Source of the DNA: Setaria digitata
Taxonomy: Eukaryota > Nematoda > Chromadorea > Rhabditida > Setariidae
Direction: 5' to 3'
NCBI GenBank assembly: GCA_003640385.1
Contig: RCAB01000036.1
Coordinates: 1 to 64,000 of the forward strand
DNA: 64,000 bases
In this document: piece by piece, positions 10,592 through 33,420 of the stretch
Numbering within the stretch: the stretch's first letter is position 1
Layout of the letters: the number at the start of each line of letters is the position of its first letter
The notes under the pieces: model-generated
Seen by the model: the letters and a program-made list of their open reading frames with translations, nothing else
What the model was told of the DNA's origin: nothing
Databases searched by the model: none
Position numbers and translations under genes: made by a program

Positions 10592-13500
10592 ATGGGACCG
10601 CTAGGAAGTAAACATGCTGAACATGAAGGGCAGTCGGATGCAATCTCAGGTATTTTAAGGTTTTTTATTCATAAAAATTTTTTATGCAATGCTAGTTGCT
10701 TGGTTTGTCATTTCCGATTTGGACATTTCGACCTGAAACTTTTGAAATCTCAGAATTCTGTCATTTCCTTTTCGTCAAAGTCGACTGTTCTCACTCGCTG
10801 TACTCTAGGCTTACGTCAGCTTCATCTTACATCAGTGGAAAAAAAATTGAGAAACAGCTTAGAAACTTCATTTTCTCGAGAAAATGATGGACTTTTTTCA
10901 GACAGGACCAAAAAATCATTTTTATCAAGATTAAGAAGAAGCCTATTTCAAGGGAAAAGACGGTCACGGAAGAATCACAAAAAATATTCACCACTACGTA
11001 TGCAAAGGGATAAAAATTTACGTCCATCACACCTTGATCATCAAAAGCCAAACGGTGAACTAACGATAAGTAAGAAAGGAAGAAGTAAGAAACAGCGAAA
11101 AAAGTGGCATAAAGAAAAGAAGACTTTAATTGAAAAAGGTATCCATCGTTTTGAAGTGAACTTCTCATAGAAAATGGAAGTAAATCGATATGAGCGATCT
11201 CAAGCATAAATTATCTTTTTAGCCATAGGCTTATTGGGCTTGTAATACTTTCTTCTTCTATGTTCTTTGATGGAGATGCACTATCGTAATATTTTTATTT
11301 TCGCTTTCGAGAAGTAAAACATTTTAGAACAAACTGAAGGGAAGTCAAGAAGAGCTGCAAAATTGATGGAACAACTAATGTTTATATTTTTCTACTATTT
11401 TTGATGCTTGTTAAGAGAATTAATTAAAAGAATACCAAACTGCTTTCTTGATGCAAATGGTAGCACCTGGACTATATCTGTGTCCAGATTTCAGACTCAC
11501 TCCAAGCGCTTTAGAATACATTTATATTTTAAATGGAGTAAAAAAGTAGTCAGCTTTTATTTATGAAAAGGAAAAATCATACTTCATGTCTCTATAAAAT
11601 GATTAATAATTTGTTTTATGATAGATGTAGTTTATTTTGTACTAATTACGGAAATCTGAAATAAAATGTCGCAATGTTGGAGCTATTTTGGAAACTTTCT
11701 TAATTTCAAGCTTTCTTTTTCTTATTGTCTTTCAGAATTTCTGGACAATATATTTGTCGATTATTTCATATTTCAATTTTCAAAACAAAAGAACTACGAC
11801 AAATAATTGATTTGAGAAAAGACGAAGAGAATTGCTTTTGCAATGATTGTAACATTTATAGGAAGACTGAATTTCAAAACAACCTGAAGAATGTTGAACT
11901 ATGCAAGTCTAGAAAAGCCCCGTCAGAATTTCATTCCATCATTCATAGCTCTGCAACTAACAAGATGCCAGATCGTCAAGTCCAGAAGAATCGAAGAAGC
12001 CAGAAAGGAACGGCATCAGTTAGGTATAATAATGTCGTGTTGTGTAAAATATTTTTTTCCTTTCACAATCTTGGTGTGGAATGTTGAAGAAAAAAACCAA
12101 CTAACTGCGAAATTGTGCTAGGACAATGTATTTTTACAATGTCGATCTTGAAAATTTGTTCACTTAATTGCCTGACCTTTTCAATATTCGTCGACTAGAC
12201 AAGTTAATTGGACTTCTTTTTCATGTTAATAATATTCAAAGTTGAAAAAGCAGGTTCAGATGGATCGTTTCTTCCAATTTAATTCTATTCTAAAGCGTTC
12301 ATTTTACTTTCTCTATTATTTTATGACGGAAATTAAAAGCATAAGTGCAACTACACCAGAATAATTTTTAGTTTTTTTTTTAGGAATAATTTTTTTTTTT
12401 AAAAAGTAATACGACAATCTTCCTACAGCTCACTTTATCCATGTTACATTAATGCGAAATTTCAACCGAAAGTCAGAAAGATTAGGCGGTGGTACTGTTT
12501 CTTTCTTAGCTGCATTTTTCTGTAATCATTTTGCAGAAGTATTCGAAAAACGCTGAGATCGTGGCGTCCAACTTCTGCACGGTCATCAATGTCTCCATCA
12601 AGTCGAGAAAGCATCAAGAGTATCATACTTTTGTTTCAGAACTTTTATAAGTATAATAGCATGATTCCATAATATTAAGAATTCGAATTATGTTCTGTAC
12701 TTCCTTAAATAAGTAAAAGGAAAATACTGTTTCAAGGTACTCGACAAAGAATCAAGGCACTCTTCAGTCGTCCTATGCAAGAAGCATCGCTGCAAAAATT
12801 TGTTGAGAGAATCAAAAAAAGGAAGGAACTATTGGAAGAAAAGAATTTTAAACAGGTATTCAGATTTTGAGCTAAATATATGCACCACCGAATTCCATGC
12901 AAATCAAGCTCCTAAGCGTCCGCAATGTTACGAAGAGCGTGACATCGGTCACTAAATTGCTTGATCGTTCCTTTCTAATTATTGCTTTTCGCCAGAATTA
13001 TAAAAGTTTTGCGCTAAAACCTTCTTCGTAACATTGCAGTCTGAGCTTACTTATTTATTTACTTTATCCAATCCACTGTTCATCAAAAAGCTAACTATAT
13101 AAGACAAACCTATTTTATTTTCCAATCAAAAGAAAGTGCCGGAAACACCCATACGAAGTGCAGATGAAAAATTCCCATCAAAGCGGCGAGTTGAGAGGTA
13201 TTTTTAACATTAAGCTATTACTTACACTTGATGTGAAGAAAGCATGTTATATGAACTACAGCACAGAAACTTTCGGTCACCAAAATAGTTCAACTTTTTG
13301 TTAAAAAAGGTGACGAGTATTTTGAAAATGAACAAATGTGTGACAAATGACAATCAACCAAAATTGTTAGGTACAAATCAGAAACAAAAGAAGAAAATGA
13401 CAAAATTATTCAGTCAAAGGTTTGGTAATTAATATTGCTGGAAATAATTTGCATAAATATTTTACGAAATTTAAGTAGTCAAGTTTGGAAAAAAATTTGG

Positions 13501-14562
13501 GACCACCAAAGATTTTACCAAATTTGTCCTATCTTAATACATTTACAAGCCTAGCTTAAAATTTGAAGTAATCCAAAGTACAATGCTATTTTAACTTTTT
13601 CAACGAGAAAAAAATTTTTTACTGAACGGTCAAAGTTCTGAATTTCATGAACGAACGGTTTTAAAAGTGACAAACAAAGACAATGAGGGAAAGCTGTTTG
13701 ATGAAAATGGTTTGCCATTTTGGAATAAGCTTAGCAAAGTGTTAAAGGTACGCCGACTGAACTTCAGAAAAAAATTTTGATGCCATAAAATTCATCCGAA
13801 ATCACAAATCTCTTAATTTTTACTTCATTGCTTGCTGCTAACTAGATGCTTCTTAATCTCAGAACTACCAACATTTTTAGGATGAAGAAAAAAGCAGTGA
13901 GGAAGCAACTGATGAAGATCTACCCATGGATTCTGATATTTTGCTTGAAGTCCAGGCTGGATTACGCAAACTTGTTAAAATGCCTGAAATTAGGTGAATC
14001 GGAGTTCAGGATGTATGAATGTATGATGTTATGAACGAACTACCTAATCATAACAATACAAAATACCCTTATTTTTACTTTCTTGTGGTAATTTTTAGCT
14101 TTAATTGAAACATTTTCACATTAAGAATTGTAATGGATCCATATGCACCCTTGGATTATTTGAAATCTCGCGACAAAATTTTTTTCACCACAGAAGTCGT
14201 CTTTAGTAATACAGTCAGATCAATGGTTAATTTAAACGATGAAATAAGCAACAAAGAACTAATTTCTATGCGGAACAGAAAATTAAGCAAGGTAGTTTTT
14301 TCTGATCGGAACATTTAAAAAAAAAAGTGATTTGAAATCTTAGTTTCTCGTTTAAAGAACTATTTTGTTTGATAATGACATTAAATAGTAATTTTCGAGT
14401 TTTATTATTTTTCCTCTCAGCTAGCTATTCATATAGTTACTTCTGCTTAACAGTTTCTCAGAAATGTTTGACTATTTCCAGATATTAATAGAAGAGCCAC
14501 TTGAAGTAACGCGATATGATGAAGATAATCCATTAATAAATAAGCGAGTACCGATACGATGA
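10592..14562 (+). CDS. Multi-exon nematode gene of unknown function
   Basis: Start: ATG at 10592 (MGPLGSKHAEHEG, glycine at position 2 and so possibly N-myristoylated), about 18 bases after a TTTTAG acceptor. Proposed exons: 10592-10649, 10902-11138 (very basic: LSRLRRSLFQGKRRSRK), 11736-12023, 12537-12619 (Ser/Arg-rich: RPTSARSSMSPSSRES), 12737-12855, 13133-13197, 13371-13424, 13636-13747, 13881-13993 (acidic: DEEKSSEEATDEDLP), 14126-14291, 14482-14562 (terminal, ending NKRVPIR). Most junctions keep phase. The 11138-to-11736 junction does not, so an exon is missing or a boundary is wrong, and the 13424-to-13636 junction is a best guess. No known domain. The mix of basic, Ser/Arg and acidic stretches suggests a regulatory or scaffolding protein. 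The coherent 3' half is convincing as coding; the 5' half is less so. Confidence 0.5.
12922..13037. repeat. 15-bp inverted repeat enclosing 86 bp
   Basis: GCAATGTTACGAAGA at 12922-12936 is matched exactly by its reverse complement at 13023-13037. The element lies wholly inside an intron (12856-13132) of the unknown gene. Size and terminal inverted repeats resemble a small MITE, but I do not see a target-site duplication. Confidence 0.6.
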
Positions 14563-15406
14563 TTATATTGAACATTGGTAAAATAATTTTCGATTAAAAT
14601 ATTTGACTAAAAGTTTGACATAATGCATAATTTGAAAATGCACATACTGTTTCACTCTATATTCATTTCGATCACTAAGAATCTGCTAAATTTACATATT
14701 TGCTTAATTAATCTTCATTAGCACATTGCAACTTCAAATAACATCTACCACTTTTATAATTAATAAGCAACTGCATTTGGCTTCTAACCAGTGAAACAAG
14801 TCAATATTAAAACATTAGGACCGTTCTTTGGGTGTGTAAATCTGTCCATAAACAGCTAATTTTCGAAAGAGCTATTTGCTAGAACTTATTTCCCCAAGTA
14901 AACTTTCTTCTACTTTATTTTCCGAGACCTCTAGTTTTCGATAATAGTCATGAATCCTCTTCTAAATAAAAATTGTGACACCTTGTAATTTATATGGAAA
15001 GTAACTTAAAGTTCCAAAATTTAAGACTGATAACCACTTATCAGTGGAAATGTTGCATATGTTACCTCATTTTTATGCTTTAACACTGCTTTGCAGAATA
15101 ATTTATTTCAAAAAAAAAGGAAATATATGCTTATGTATAGCTTATGTATACCTATATATATATATACATAATATATAAAGCAATATTTATGTAATTTGAG
15201 AAATAACGGCCAGCATGAAACTACGAAACAATTACCAGTAATTGCTGAGGATTAATCATGATAAAATTAGCTCGATGTATCATTTCAAAAAGATTTCAAA
15301 CCCAACCTGGATAAGTTTTGGGGATCATTTCATTTGTTATAACAATATGGCAAGCAAAATATCAGCAAATTCAGTAATAGTCGATATGCACAATCATTAA
15401 GAAAAA

Positions 15407-15583
15407 ATGTCTCAAAGAGAAAAAGATATGATTGATAGAAGAAATGTTTTTCAAGTACAAAAAATTCTTTACAAAAATCAAAGACTGTTTAAAACCTGTC
15501 TGCAAGAATTCAAAAACTACCAGTATTCTATGTTAGAAATTCTGAAAGATAAAAAAAGTACACTGATAGAGAAAGTGAAATAG
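15407..15583 (+). pseudogene. Short helical ORF, perhaps a decayed gene fragment
   Basis: ATG to TAG encodes 58 residues (MSQREKDMIDRRNVFQVQKI at the start, then a Lys/Glu-rich tail). Right after an A7 run near its end, another frame stays open (ESEIALRKQLEVEGH) until a TAA and then resumes (LLAERSVKVLISNP). This pattern would fit a broken coiled-coil gene with a frameshift and stops. Equally it could be chance in AT-rich DNA. No family is recognised. Confidence 0.22.
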
Positions 15584-16111
15584 CTTTAAGAAAGCAGCTA
15601 GAAGTAGAGGGGCACTAACTTTTAGCAGAACGATCAGTCAAGGTCTTAATTAGTAACCCAGAATGATGTGTTAATTTCAGTATCGAAATCAGGTTAAATT
15701 TGCTTACCAAATCAGAGCATCTCATCAGTGCAATGATATGTGTGTATTCAAAAATTTTAAAATCTGCACATTCTGGATATTTTATATTGTAAGGAAACTT
15801 TCGAATTTAACAGAATCACATCATGAGAAGTTGTAATAAAGAAAGATTTTTAATGCAAAAGTTAAATAATTATTGTCAAGAAAAATTCAATAATTATTAT
15901 AAAAGAAGAAAAACACTATTTCGGTTTATATTAATGCAGACTAATGTTCCAAGGCAAGAAATAATATACAATAAAAGTCTGAGAGTATAACAAGAAGTTG
16001 TTAGCTTAAGGTTTTTGAAAGAGTAGATAGAAAATTGAACTATATGAGAATAGAAAAATAAGCTGTTTATTTATGAAACGAGTAATTAATAGTTGAAATA
16101 CACGCTCGAAA

Positions 16112-16139
16112 TTGGTATATATATATATATATATACCAA
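16112..16139. repeat. 28-bp perfect palindrome with TA core
   Basis: TTGG, then a TA run, then CCAA: the whole 28 bp is its own reverse complement. It could extrude a cruciform, or it may be an expanded TA microsatellite within a small palindrome. Confidence 0.9.
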
Positions 16140-16707
16140 AAAAGTAAATAAATGAGATCATTAAATGAATGGAACATTTCAAAAATCTGATTAAAAAAGT
16201 TGAGCTATGGATTTTGAATCTGAATTGCCGGATTTAATTATCAGAAACTAAAACTATTACTAGAGTTACGAACTTTCGTGAAGAAGAACCGGACCTGCTT
16301 TTATATTGTGAATGATTAAAAGAAATACAGAATTATAACCTAATTTCAACATTAGTATACATTTTAATTACAGCAAGTACAAATCTCTCTTGAGTAAGAA
16401 ACAAATCATTTTTTTAGCCTGAAACGTAATTATGCTTGCAAATGATTTCAGTTTTTATAAATCTATAATTGTTATTGTGTTCCAAAAAATATTTGAGAAT
16501 TTATGTTTACTTCTTAACAAACTCAAAAAGTTTTTTTACCTGAATTAGGGAAAAATTGATGCCAAAGTTATTCAACTCAGGAAAAGTCAAGACCATCCAG
16601 GAAATTGATTTCAGTGCAGTTTGGATATTTTGGTAAATGAAAAAAAAAACGTGAAATATCTATCACACTGTTAATAATAAAAAATCACTAAAGAAAGAGC
16701 AGAAATA

Positions 16708-26031
<9,324 letters not shown>

Positions 26032-26064
26032 AACCGCATTTGTTTATTTTGCCATACTATTGGT

Positions 26065-26066
26065 CT
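26065..26066 (-). promoter_or_regulatory. Putative 5' splice-leader acceptor of PKC
   Basis: A T-run followed by TAG lies about 33 bases 5' of the PKC ATG and fits an SL acceptor or the end of a 5' UTR intron. A short out-of-frame ATG follows before the real start. Confidence 0.35.
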
Positions 26067-28160
26067 AAAAAAAATTTTTTTTTAAATACGTATTCAGTTT
26101 TGGGGTAGAGATTTTTTCGTAGTTCGGTATATTTCATTAGAAATAAGCTGATGTTTGATGGAGGTAAAGTTTTTTTGGATTCCATGCAGGTGACGTTTAT
26201 TCAGTTGGTACAGAGGACTTTTTTTGAATTTAACTTTTAGTAACCTTATCAATTTAGTCAGAAAGGTAGTCGAAGACTATCAGTCAACTGAGTTTTTAGC
26301 TTAGAACATTATGTTTCTGAAAAAACACGTGATGAGTTGATGTTTTTTTTTCCTGCACTGAAGCTAGAACAAATGACACAACTGGCCAAGAAAATATTTA
26401 TTAGAATAGAAAAAGTGAGGATAAAGGTAAGAAGTTTGGGACTGCGTTTTATATATGGCGATTCTGGATGCTATTGCAAACACAATAATTGGTTTTTTTC
26501 TCAGTTACAATTACTGGAAAAAGGGTAACAGATTGTTGCAAAATGTGCTGCAAATGTTTATGTCTGACATTTTTTCAGAAAAATGTAACATGGAGCTAAA
26601 GATTCATTTTCCACAATCTTTAGGTCTTTTTGGATTGAAAGTTTGAAAGAAAAGCTTAAGAGGAATAAATGAAGCTGTGAGAACTGTTCTGATTAAGAGA
26701 TATGAATAAGCAAGGTAGCAAAAAGGCTGGTATTCAAGAAATGTTGGAAGTTCAACTTTTTCAACAACGATGAGGATATATGCTTAAGGATTTCTGGGAA
26801 ATAGAAAAGCCAAATGAAGAAGGATAGGGAGGAAAATTGGTAGACCAGGTGCTTCTAGCTATCATCTTCCTGGAAATCGGGTGGGCTTTTCACACAGGAA
26901 CAGGAGGACGAAGAGGAGAATTGATATTGATGCTTGAAGAGGTGCCTTCTGAAGCTAAACGCATGCATCTTTCATGGGGAAAGTGAGCAGCAGGAGGTAT
27001 TTCTAAGTAAATTGGAGCTGAGGAGAGAGCAAAAGTTGAAAAGCGTCCTGCAGGCGTTGGAAATTGTTTTCTTTCAATTTGGATTCAGCAGCTCAGCATG
27101 TCGAGACAGATGTAATGCAATTGATAAGAGCCGAGGATAAATTTTGGCAGCTTTATTGTGTTCAATTAAATTCCCATCTGTGTGTCGATGGCTTCTTCGA
27201 TCATTTATTTGCCTATCCTCATCACTAGCTAGATCGTAATAAAATTGTAAGCAATGAACAATCGAACGCAAAATAACTTAGACTCTTGTTTGACACTATA
27301 CGGCTTGCACGAGACTGTGGTACTAACGGCTAAAAGCTATTAAGGTAGGAATAGTCTTGTTATCACTAACTAAGCATTTTCATACATGTTTATGATAATC
27401 ACTGCGAAAATAATTTGTATTTCCTCCAGTTTACACTTCGTTTTTATAAATTTCAATTTGATTGGAAATTCTCTTAAAATTTGCTATGAATTTCCCAAAA
27501 ATTCTAATTGAGCATTTTTGATAATATATTTTGATAAAGAAACATAACAATTTAATGAGAATTAAAAATTCATTATTATCAAGTTTTTAATTTGGTACTA
27601 AAACACTGAAAGTTAATTTATGTATTTTTAATTTTTCTTATAAATAGTAACAATTTCAAATTTCTCGTCCAAATTTCCGAGTAATAGTAGCGCTCCTTAC
27701 CTATAGAACGATTCTTCTATGTATATGCAAAACTCGTTTACCCGTCATTTTTGAATCTTTTTAGCTACTAAAGTTAAATTAGTTGACTTAGAACTCTAGT
27801 AAGTACGAGATTTGTTCTCTTTAACAAAGTCTTTCTTAACCGAAAAACATGTAGATTTGGAAAGCCAAATTAAAGTACTTTTCTTAATTCCTTTTATACA
27901 TGTAATTTGTAATTAAAATTCTTAATCTATATCCTTCTAGTCACTATTACTGAGTAATTGAACTGATGAAAAATTAAAAAATAACAAGTGGCATAATTTA
28001 TGGAGTAAGGTGCAGGTAGCTGACGTTTAATAACAGTTGACAGGGATGAATGATCCATAATTATGTGGAAAATAGTTCAACAATGTCTCTCTTAATCGAA
28101 AAATATACAGTGTAAGTTTGGAAATTTTCACTAAAACATGTTGAACTAAATTTTAATTCT

Positions 28161-28178
28161 CTCGAGAAATTTCTCGAG
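28161..28178. repeat. 18-bp perfect palindrome CTCGAGAAATTTCTCGAG
   Basis: This self-complementary 18-mer contains GAA-AT-TTC, the form of a heat-shock-element unit, nested in two CTCGAG sites. It lies in non-coding DNA about 2.1 kb 5' of the PKC start, so it could be a factor site or simply chance. Confidence 0.9.
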
Positions 28179-29939
28179 TTGAAATTTTGCGCAATTCTTA
28201 ATTGTGAAACAATTTATGAAGGGAATTTTCTTTCAGCTATGTTCCTTTTTACCAAAAGCATTTCCGTTTTTTCTTTTTGAGAATCAGTCAGTAGTTATAG
28301 ACAGTGGAAGACGAGTCAGGGTTTGAAGTATTAATAAAGACGAATTATTATCAAGGAGTAATTGTAATGAACGACCTTGTCAGCATGTGGGCTCCAAAAG
28401 ATTTGTAGGTTGTTGTAAGGAACAATTCAATCTAAAAGAGTCTAAAACAATTCAGTTTGAATACTGTTATAAAACGAAAAAAGTCAAAAATTATTGTTAG
28501 AAATTGGTTTTATGTAATATGATATGAGGTAGCGGGCGATAAATTGGATCGTAAAAGAACAGTTTCTGAAATTCGACAACAAATGCTCGGACTCTCTAAG
28601 AAATTTTCCACCTCATGAATTCGAGCCCAAAATATTGTTCTTTTTGCAGGTTACCTTGACGAGTTTATTGAAATCCAGCAATTCTAACTTGAAAGGTTGG
28701 CAGTTATCTTCCATCTCAAAAGTTGGGCGGAAACATTTCAATTCTAAAGTAATATGAGGCAAACTGACCATCAAGAATTATCGATGTGATGTATGATCTA
28801 TGGCATCAAAGTTTTATGTGATTCGTTATTTCGTTATTATTTGCGAGTTGTTAAAATTTATTTTCCGAGTACTGATTTAAGCAAAATTTACACTTCATTA
28901 TCATATTTTATGCTTTAAAGAAAGATGTGGTTGACGTAATCATCCTATCATACCTCTCATATGAAAATTTCTTCCATTTAAATTTTTTCTCAATTTTCTA
29001 ACAATAGCAATTATTTGTAGCAATCTAACAATTGAACATCTACCTAAGTATTCTTTTCAACGTTATAAAATGAGTGAGTTTTACTAGTCTTTAAATAAAA
29101 TACTGCTTCATTAAAATGTGTGATTTGGACTACTAGCACTTAGATGACGACGCTCTGTAAGTCGATGCTACAAGAGGAAAATTTCAAGAAAAAATTCAGA
29201 AGGAAAAACTCAGCGCAAAAAATTAAAAAATTCACAGCCATTTATAACATACTAAATTGTGATAAATTATGCCATTATGCCGCGGATTGATACTTTTTGT
29301 AAATATGTAGCAAATAAATAAATGATAAGAGAAACTTCTTTGATTAATGACTTCATTTTGAATATTGAAATAAATGATCCACTGGAACTGGGAATCTTCA
29401 GTTGGTACCATTTCTCAGCAAAGCTTAAATGAGAAATTTTCGGAAGCGTTATTCTATTAAGTACGAAGTCCGAGTTACATAATTATTATTTCATATGTTT
29501 AGCAGCTGAAGAATTATGAGTTCCTTAAAAATAGCGTCTCTAGTGATGCATTTATATTCCTAGAATGAGTTAAATTTAGACCTTCGGTTACAAATGTATC
29601 ACGTCGATTAGGTAAGATTTAGAAGCTGAAGTTGTATTGAATTCTAAAGCAAGAACTACTGGAAAAAGTAAGTTCCGTTTAAATTTTAGGAAAATAAATT
29701 TACGATTAAGCTGTGCAATCTAAACTTATGCGCTTCAAATGCTAGGCACAAAATCTGTCAATGCTACTGAGCATTTCAAGCATTTAATAGGGCGATTAAA
29801 ATCAATGGTGAAAAGATGGCGATATAGTGAAGCATCGCTAGAAGCTTGAGGCAACATTAACTTAATCAAACTTTGCATTGGCCAAAAAGGATTTAGCATC
29901 ACTCAAGCATAGTGTAGTTAGCCAAAAGGTACTTTTCCA

Positions 29940-30060
29940 TTCCTCTCTTGTCCCTTTACTTCACGTCTTTTTATTCCTTCACCTCACGTTCTCTTTCTCC
30001 TTTTCGCGACTTTGCTTCACTTCTTCCGTCTTTCTCATCTTCACAATCTTAAATTAATTC
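29940..30060. repeat. Pyrimidine-rich tract
   Basis: About 120 bases are mostly C and T on the plus strand, with several imperfect CTTCAC/CTTTTTC repeats. Not coding in any frame I can support. Confidence 0.6.
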
Positions 30061-33000
30061 AGACAGTTGCTTTCAAACAGCAAAAATCTATTACTTAACA
30101 ACTCTCATTTTGATTTTTTTTTTTTTTTTTACATAGGTCATTTTTCTAAGATGCTTCGTGAAGTACCGAACTTGAAGTACAGTTTCAGTCAGGAAAGAAA
30201 AAGAAACTGAAAACTGATAGTAAGAAGTACAAAGTTAGTAATAGTGCCTAGACAGATTAAATTCGAAGTATTTATGTAAATTAACCGACCAGATTGAAAT
30301 GAACTCTTTGGTTTTCTTTTTTCTTTATCTGTGTCACGATCACACAACAGTTGCAGTCACAATTTCCGCAAGCCTACACGGTCATCTGACAGTTTCCACA
30401 TTATCCCAATTAATTAAATATGGAATAATTAATAATCACTGAAGTGCGTATCAAGCTAAATTTGAAAGTAAAATGTGTTGAATAAGCGGAAAACTAAATG
30501 ATGGAGTTTTTAAATGAAATAAATATTTGATCTATTATTGTTTAACTTTTCAACTTCATTTTAAAAATCAAATAAGAATTTGCTCATTGATTTTCTACTT
30601 GCTAAGAAACGTAATATAAGATGCAAGTTTAAAGCATATGAATGATAAAAAGGAGAAAATGCCCGTGACCACTGTTTTCTATTTAAGGCAGCAAAAAAAA
30701 TTGACGCCAAGGGAAACTTCATGCAAAGAAAAAAGATAAATTCAAGTATTTCATTATCACTGATAATCTTTTTCATATCAATAGCCTTGTGAACATCTTT
30801 GAACATCTCGAACAAACATCTCTGAATTAAGCGCTCAGTGCTACTGCTAATGTATTGGATATATATCGGAAAAGTAACAGTAATATCTAGAATACTGAAA
30901 ACTTAGCAGAAAATGAAATGACATATAATGTTAGTAGGGAAGTTAAAAAAAGGAATAGTACCTAACTTTCAACTCCCACTTTTCGGCTTTTCTCATTTCC
31001 TCTTCTTTTCTCACTCATCTGATTTATCCCCAGAAATGCTATATTTTAGGGTCAAGATGAAACGAATGATGATAATAAGTGGGTTTAAATCTAGTCTGTC
31101 TTATCTATAATAATCCAATCTAGTTCATGATTGTCTGTTCACACTTTAAAAAATGTTATTTCTGCTGTCATGCAGTCATTTTATCCATTATTCTTACAGT
31201 AATCCTTCCGCTTTAAGAAAAACCGAATAGAACAAACTCTTCTACATGAACAAGATTTCAGTGACGTAATATGAAATTCAAGTTGAACCATTCAGGTGCT
31301 ATAATATAAAATTTAGACCGACGATTTGGATGAAATTTAGGACTGAGGGGTCAAGTTATCTATGCAATATCAAGAAGCTGGCCCGGCTTATGTCCTACAA
31401 AAAAAAGGCTTAGTAATCTCAATGATTAAAATTAATAGCGGTACTCAAAAGTGCTGTTAGAATCTTTAATTAAACAAAACAATGCACACATTGCGCATTC
31501 GACTATGTCATTAAATTGAATTAAATTTTGCATAACAATAACATTTTTTTAGCTATGGAGTAATGCTTGGGTTCGTTTCATTCATATCAACGGACCATGG
31601 ACAGTATCATCAATTGCATAATATCGCATTGACAGCTATTGCTATTTTCAATCTTTAATATTAATATTTAACAAGTGATAGCTTATTGAATACTAAGTGA
31701 TAATACTAGTGTTGGGTTGAAACAAAAACCCAACTTTTAAAGACTAATGCACATTTTCTGCTGTTTCTAGCCTGCTTTTGTATTCAAGCGGATAATTTGG
31801 ATTTTTTCCATTATATCACAATCCATCAGTCCATGTGGTTGAGTCTAATGTGACATTTCATGAAGCAAAAAATTCACAAATGCTCATCTCTCAGATAAAC
31901 CACAACAGCTTAAACCTCTATCATCCAGTGATTGCACGGGAAAAGTATAGTATTAAAGGTGCATTCTTGCTATCAGTTATCAAATCTTATCAGTTAATAG
32001 GAGTTCTTAATTTACATATTTTTACTGATAGAAGGGAAAAGTAAACATTATATAAAAGTGTTTAACGTCTACAGTGACATCGTTCCCTTACATATTGCAT
32101 CAGAGGCAACGTTAGAAATTACGTACAGATGACCCATTTTTATGTAGCCAAGCAGAGGCAAAGGCCGGAAGACTTTTGGACATTAAAAGAATGCGTTAAA
32201 CTTATGTGAATAGCGCTAACATATCAGGGTAATTTAAAAACAATAGCTGGGGAGAAATGGAAGGAGATGGTGAAAGTGAAATGGGAAGAGAGAGAAAAAA
32301 GATGAACAGAAAAGAACTGGATGGAAGAGGAAAGGTCCCCCGTGGGTCCTCTCGTTTACAAGTATGTAAATAATGAGAAGCCTAGAGCAAACAGTGGCTT
32401 CTATCTTAGAGCCCAGCTCCATGAAAAATTGAGGCTAGCCTGTCTTTTTTCCTGGCAAATCCCGATAATGTGATAGATATTTGTGCTTGCATTGTATATT
32501 GTCAGTCTGTGTCTATTTGTCCATCATTTTCCTTCTCCGTTCGCCGATCTGAGCCTGAAATCGGAAGTATTTCCAAATTGAAGCAGTGCATCTCGGCCTC
32601 TCAAAAAGAGGCAAGATTCAATTCCGTCTATCATCTCAGATGAGCATATTTTTGGCTGCAACTTGAAATTAATTTTAAGCTTTCTCCTTCTCTCATCTCT
32701 GATAAGCCTAAATAATTTTGTACAGGTACAAGCTATATCATGCTTTCTTCCGCAAAGTTTTTATTGAATATAAAAAATGGATTAAGTGATGAAACTTTAG
32801 CTTGGCTGAACTAGAGTTAGTGCCAGAGACAGAAGGGAGCGAAGAAGCGGTTATAGAGTAGTTTAATTTAATCGAAGCATAAAGTGGAAATCCCCTCATC
32901 AGCGTTCCCTTTTTCTCCTTGTCCCTTCAATAACAGAGCACTCTCCTAGGCAGAATTTATAACATTAAGATGAATAATTAACATGTACTAAATTAATGGG

Positions 33001-33351
33001 AAACAAGTTTTCTGAAATTCAGACAGTGCGACGAGTAGTTTTGTCATAGTGCCCTACTGTTCATCATGTCTATCTCTTATTCTATAACTGTAATAAACTT
33101 CGAATATTTCAGAATTATAATGATCAAAAGTACTTTGAATATGCTGATCAGAGCAAAGGAAAAAAGCTAATTGGTAAAGCTAACAAGTAGCTCATTTACT
33201 TTCCATTAATTGGTACAGCCTTAGTATATTGTCAATGAGCAAGAATTCCCATAGGAAGATTATTCAAGTACGAGCTTGCAAGTGAGGCTTTTCGGGATAT
33301 CTTGCATATTTTTTACATGTAGATGGGGAGGACAAAGCATGACAGGTCCAG

Positions 33352-33420
33352 AATACCTGTACAGCTACTGAANAAAGGTGACACTCAGTCAGTTAGACAA
33401 ATACCTGTACAGCTACTGAA
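33352..33420. repeat. 21-bp direct repeat across single N (33373)
   Basis: AATACCTGTACAGCTACTGA plus one A occurs at 33352-33372, immediately before an N, and again at 33400-33420. As at the other N joints, this suggests unmerged contig ends. Here the overlap is short and offset by 27 bases. Confidence 0.75.

Larger units (their letters stand above)
14563..16707. other. Convergent 3' intergenic stretch, AT-rich
   Basis: This lies between the 3' ends of the unknown gene (+) and the PKC gene (-). It contains TA-rich runs near 15.15 kb, a perfect TA palindrome at 16112-16139, one short ORF (15407-15583) and possibly decayed open frames around 15.5-16.1 kb. Confidence 0.5.

Noticed and set aside
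32560..32640. tRNA-like piece with a GATTCAATTCC T-loop-like string and a small hairpin (GCCTCT/AGAGGC)
   Set aside because: No acceptor stem, D arm or proper anticodon loop can be formed.
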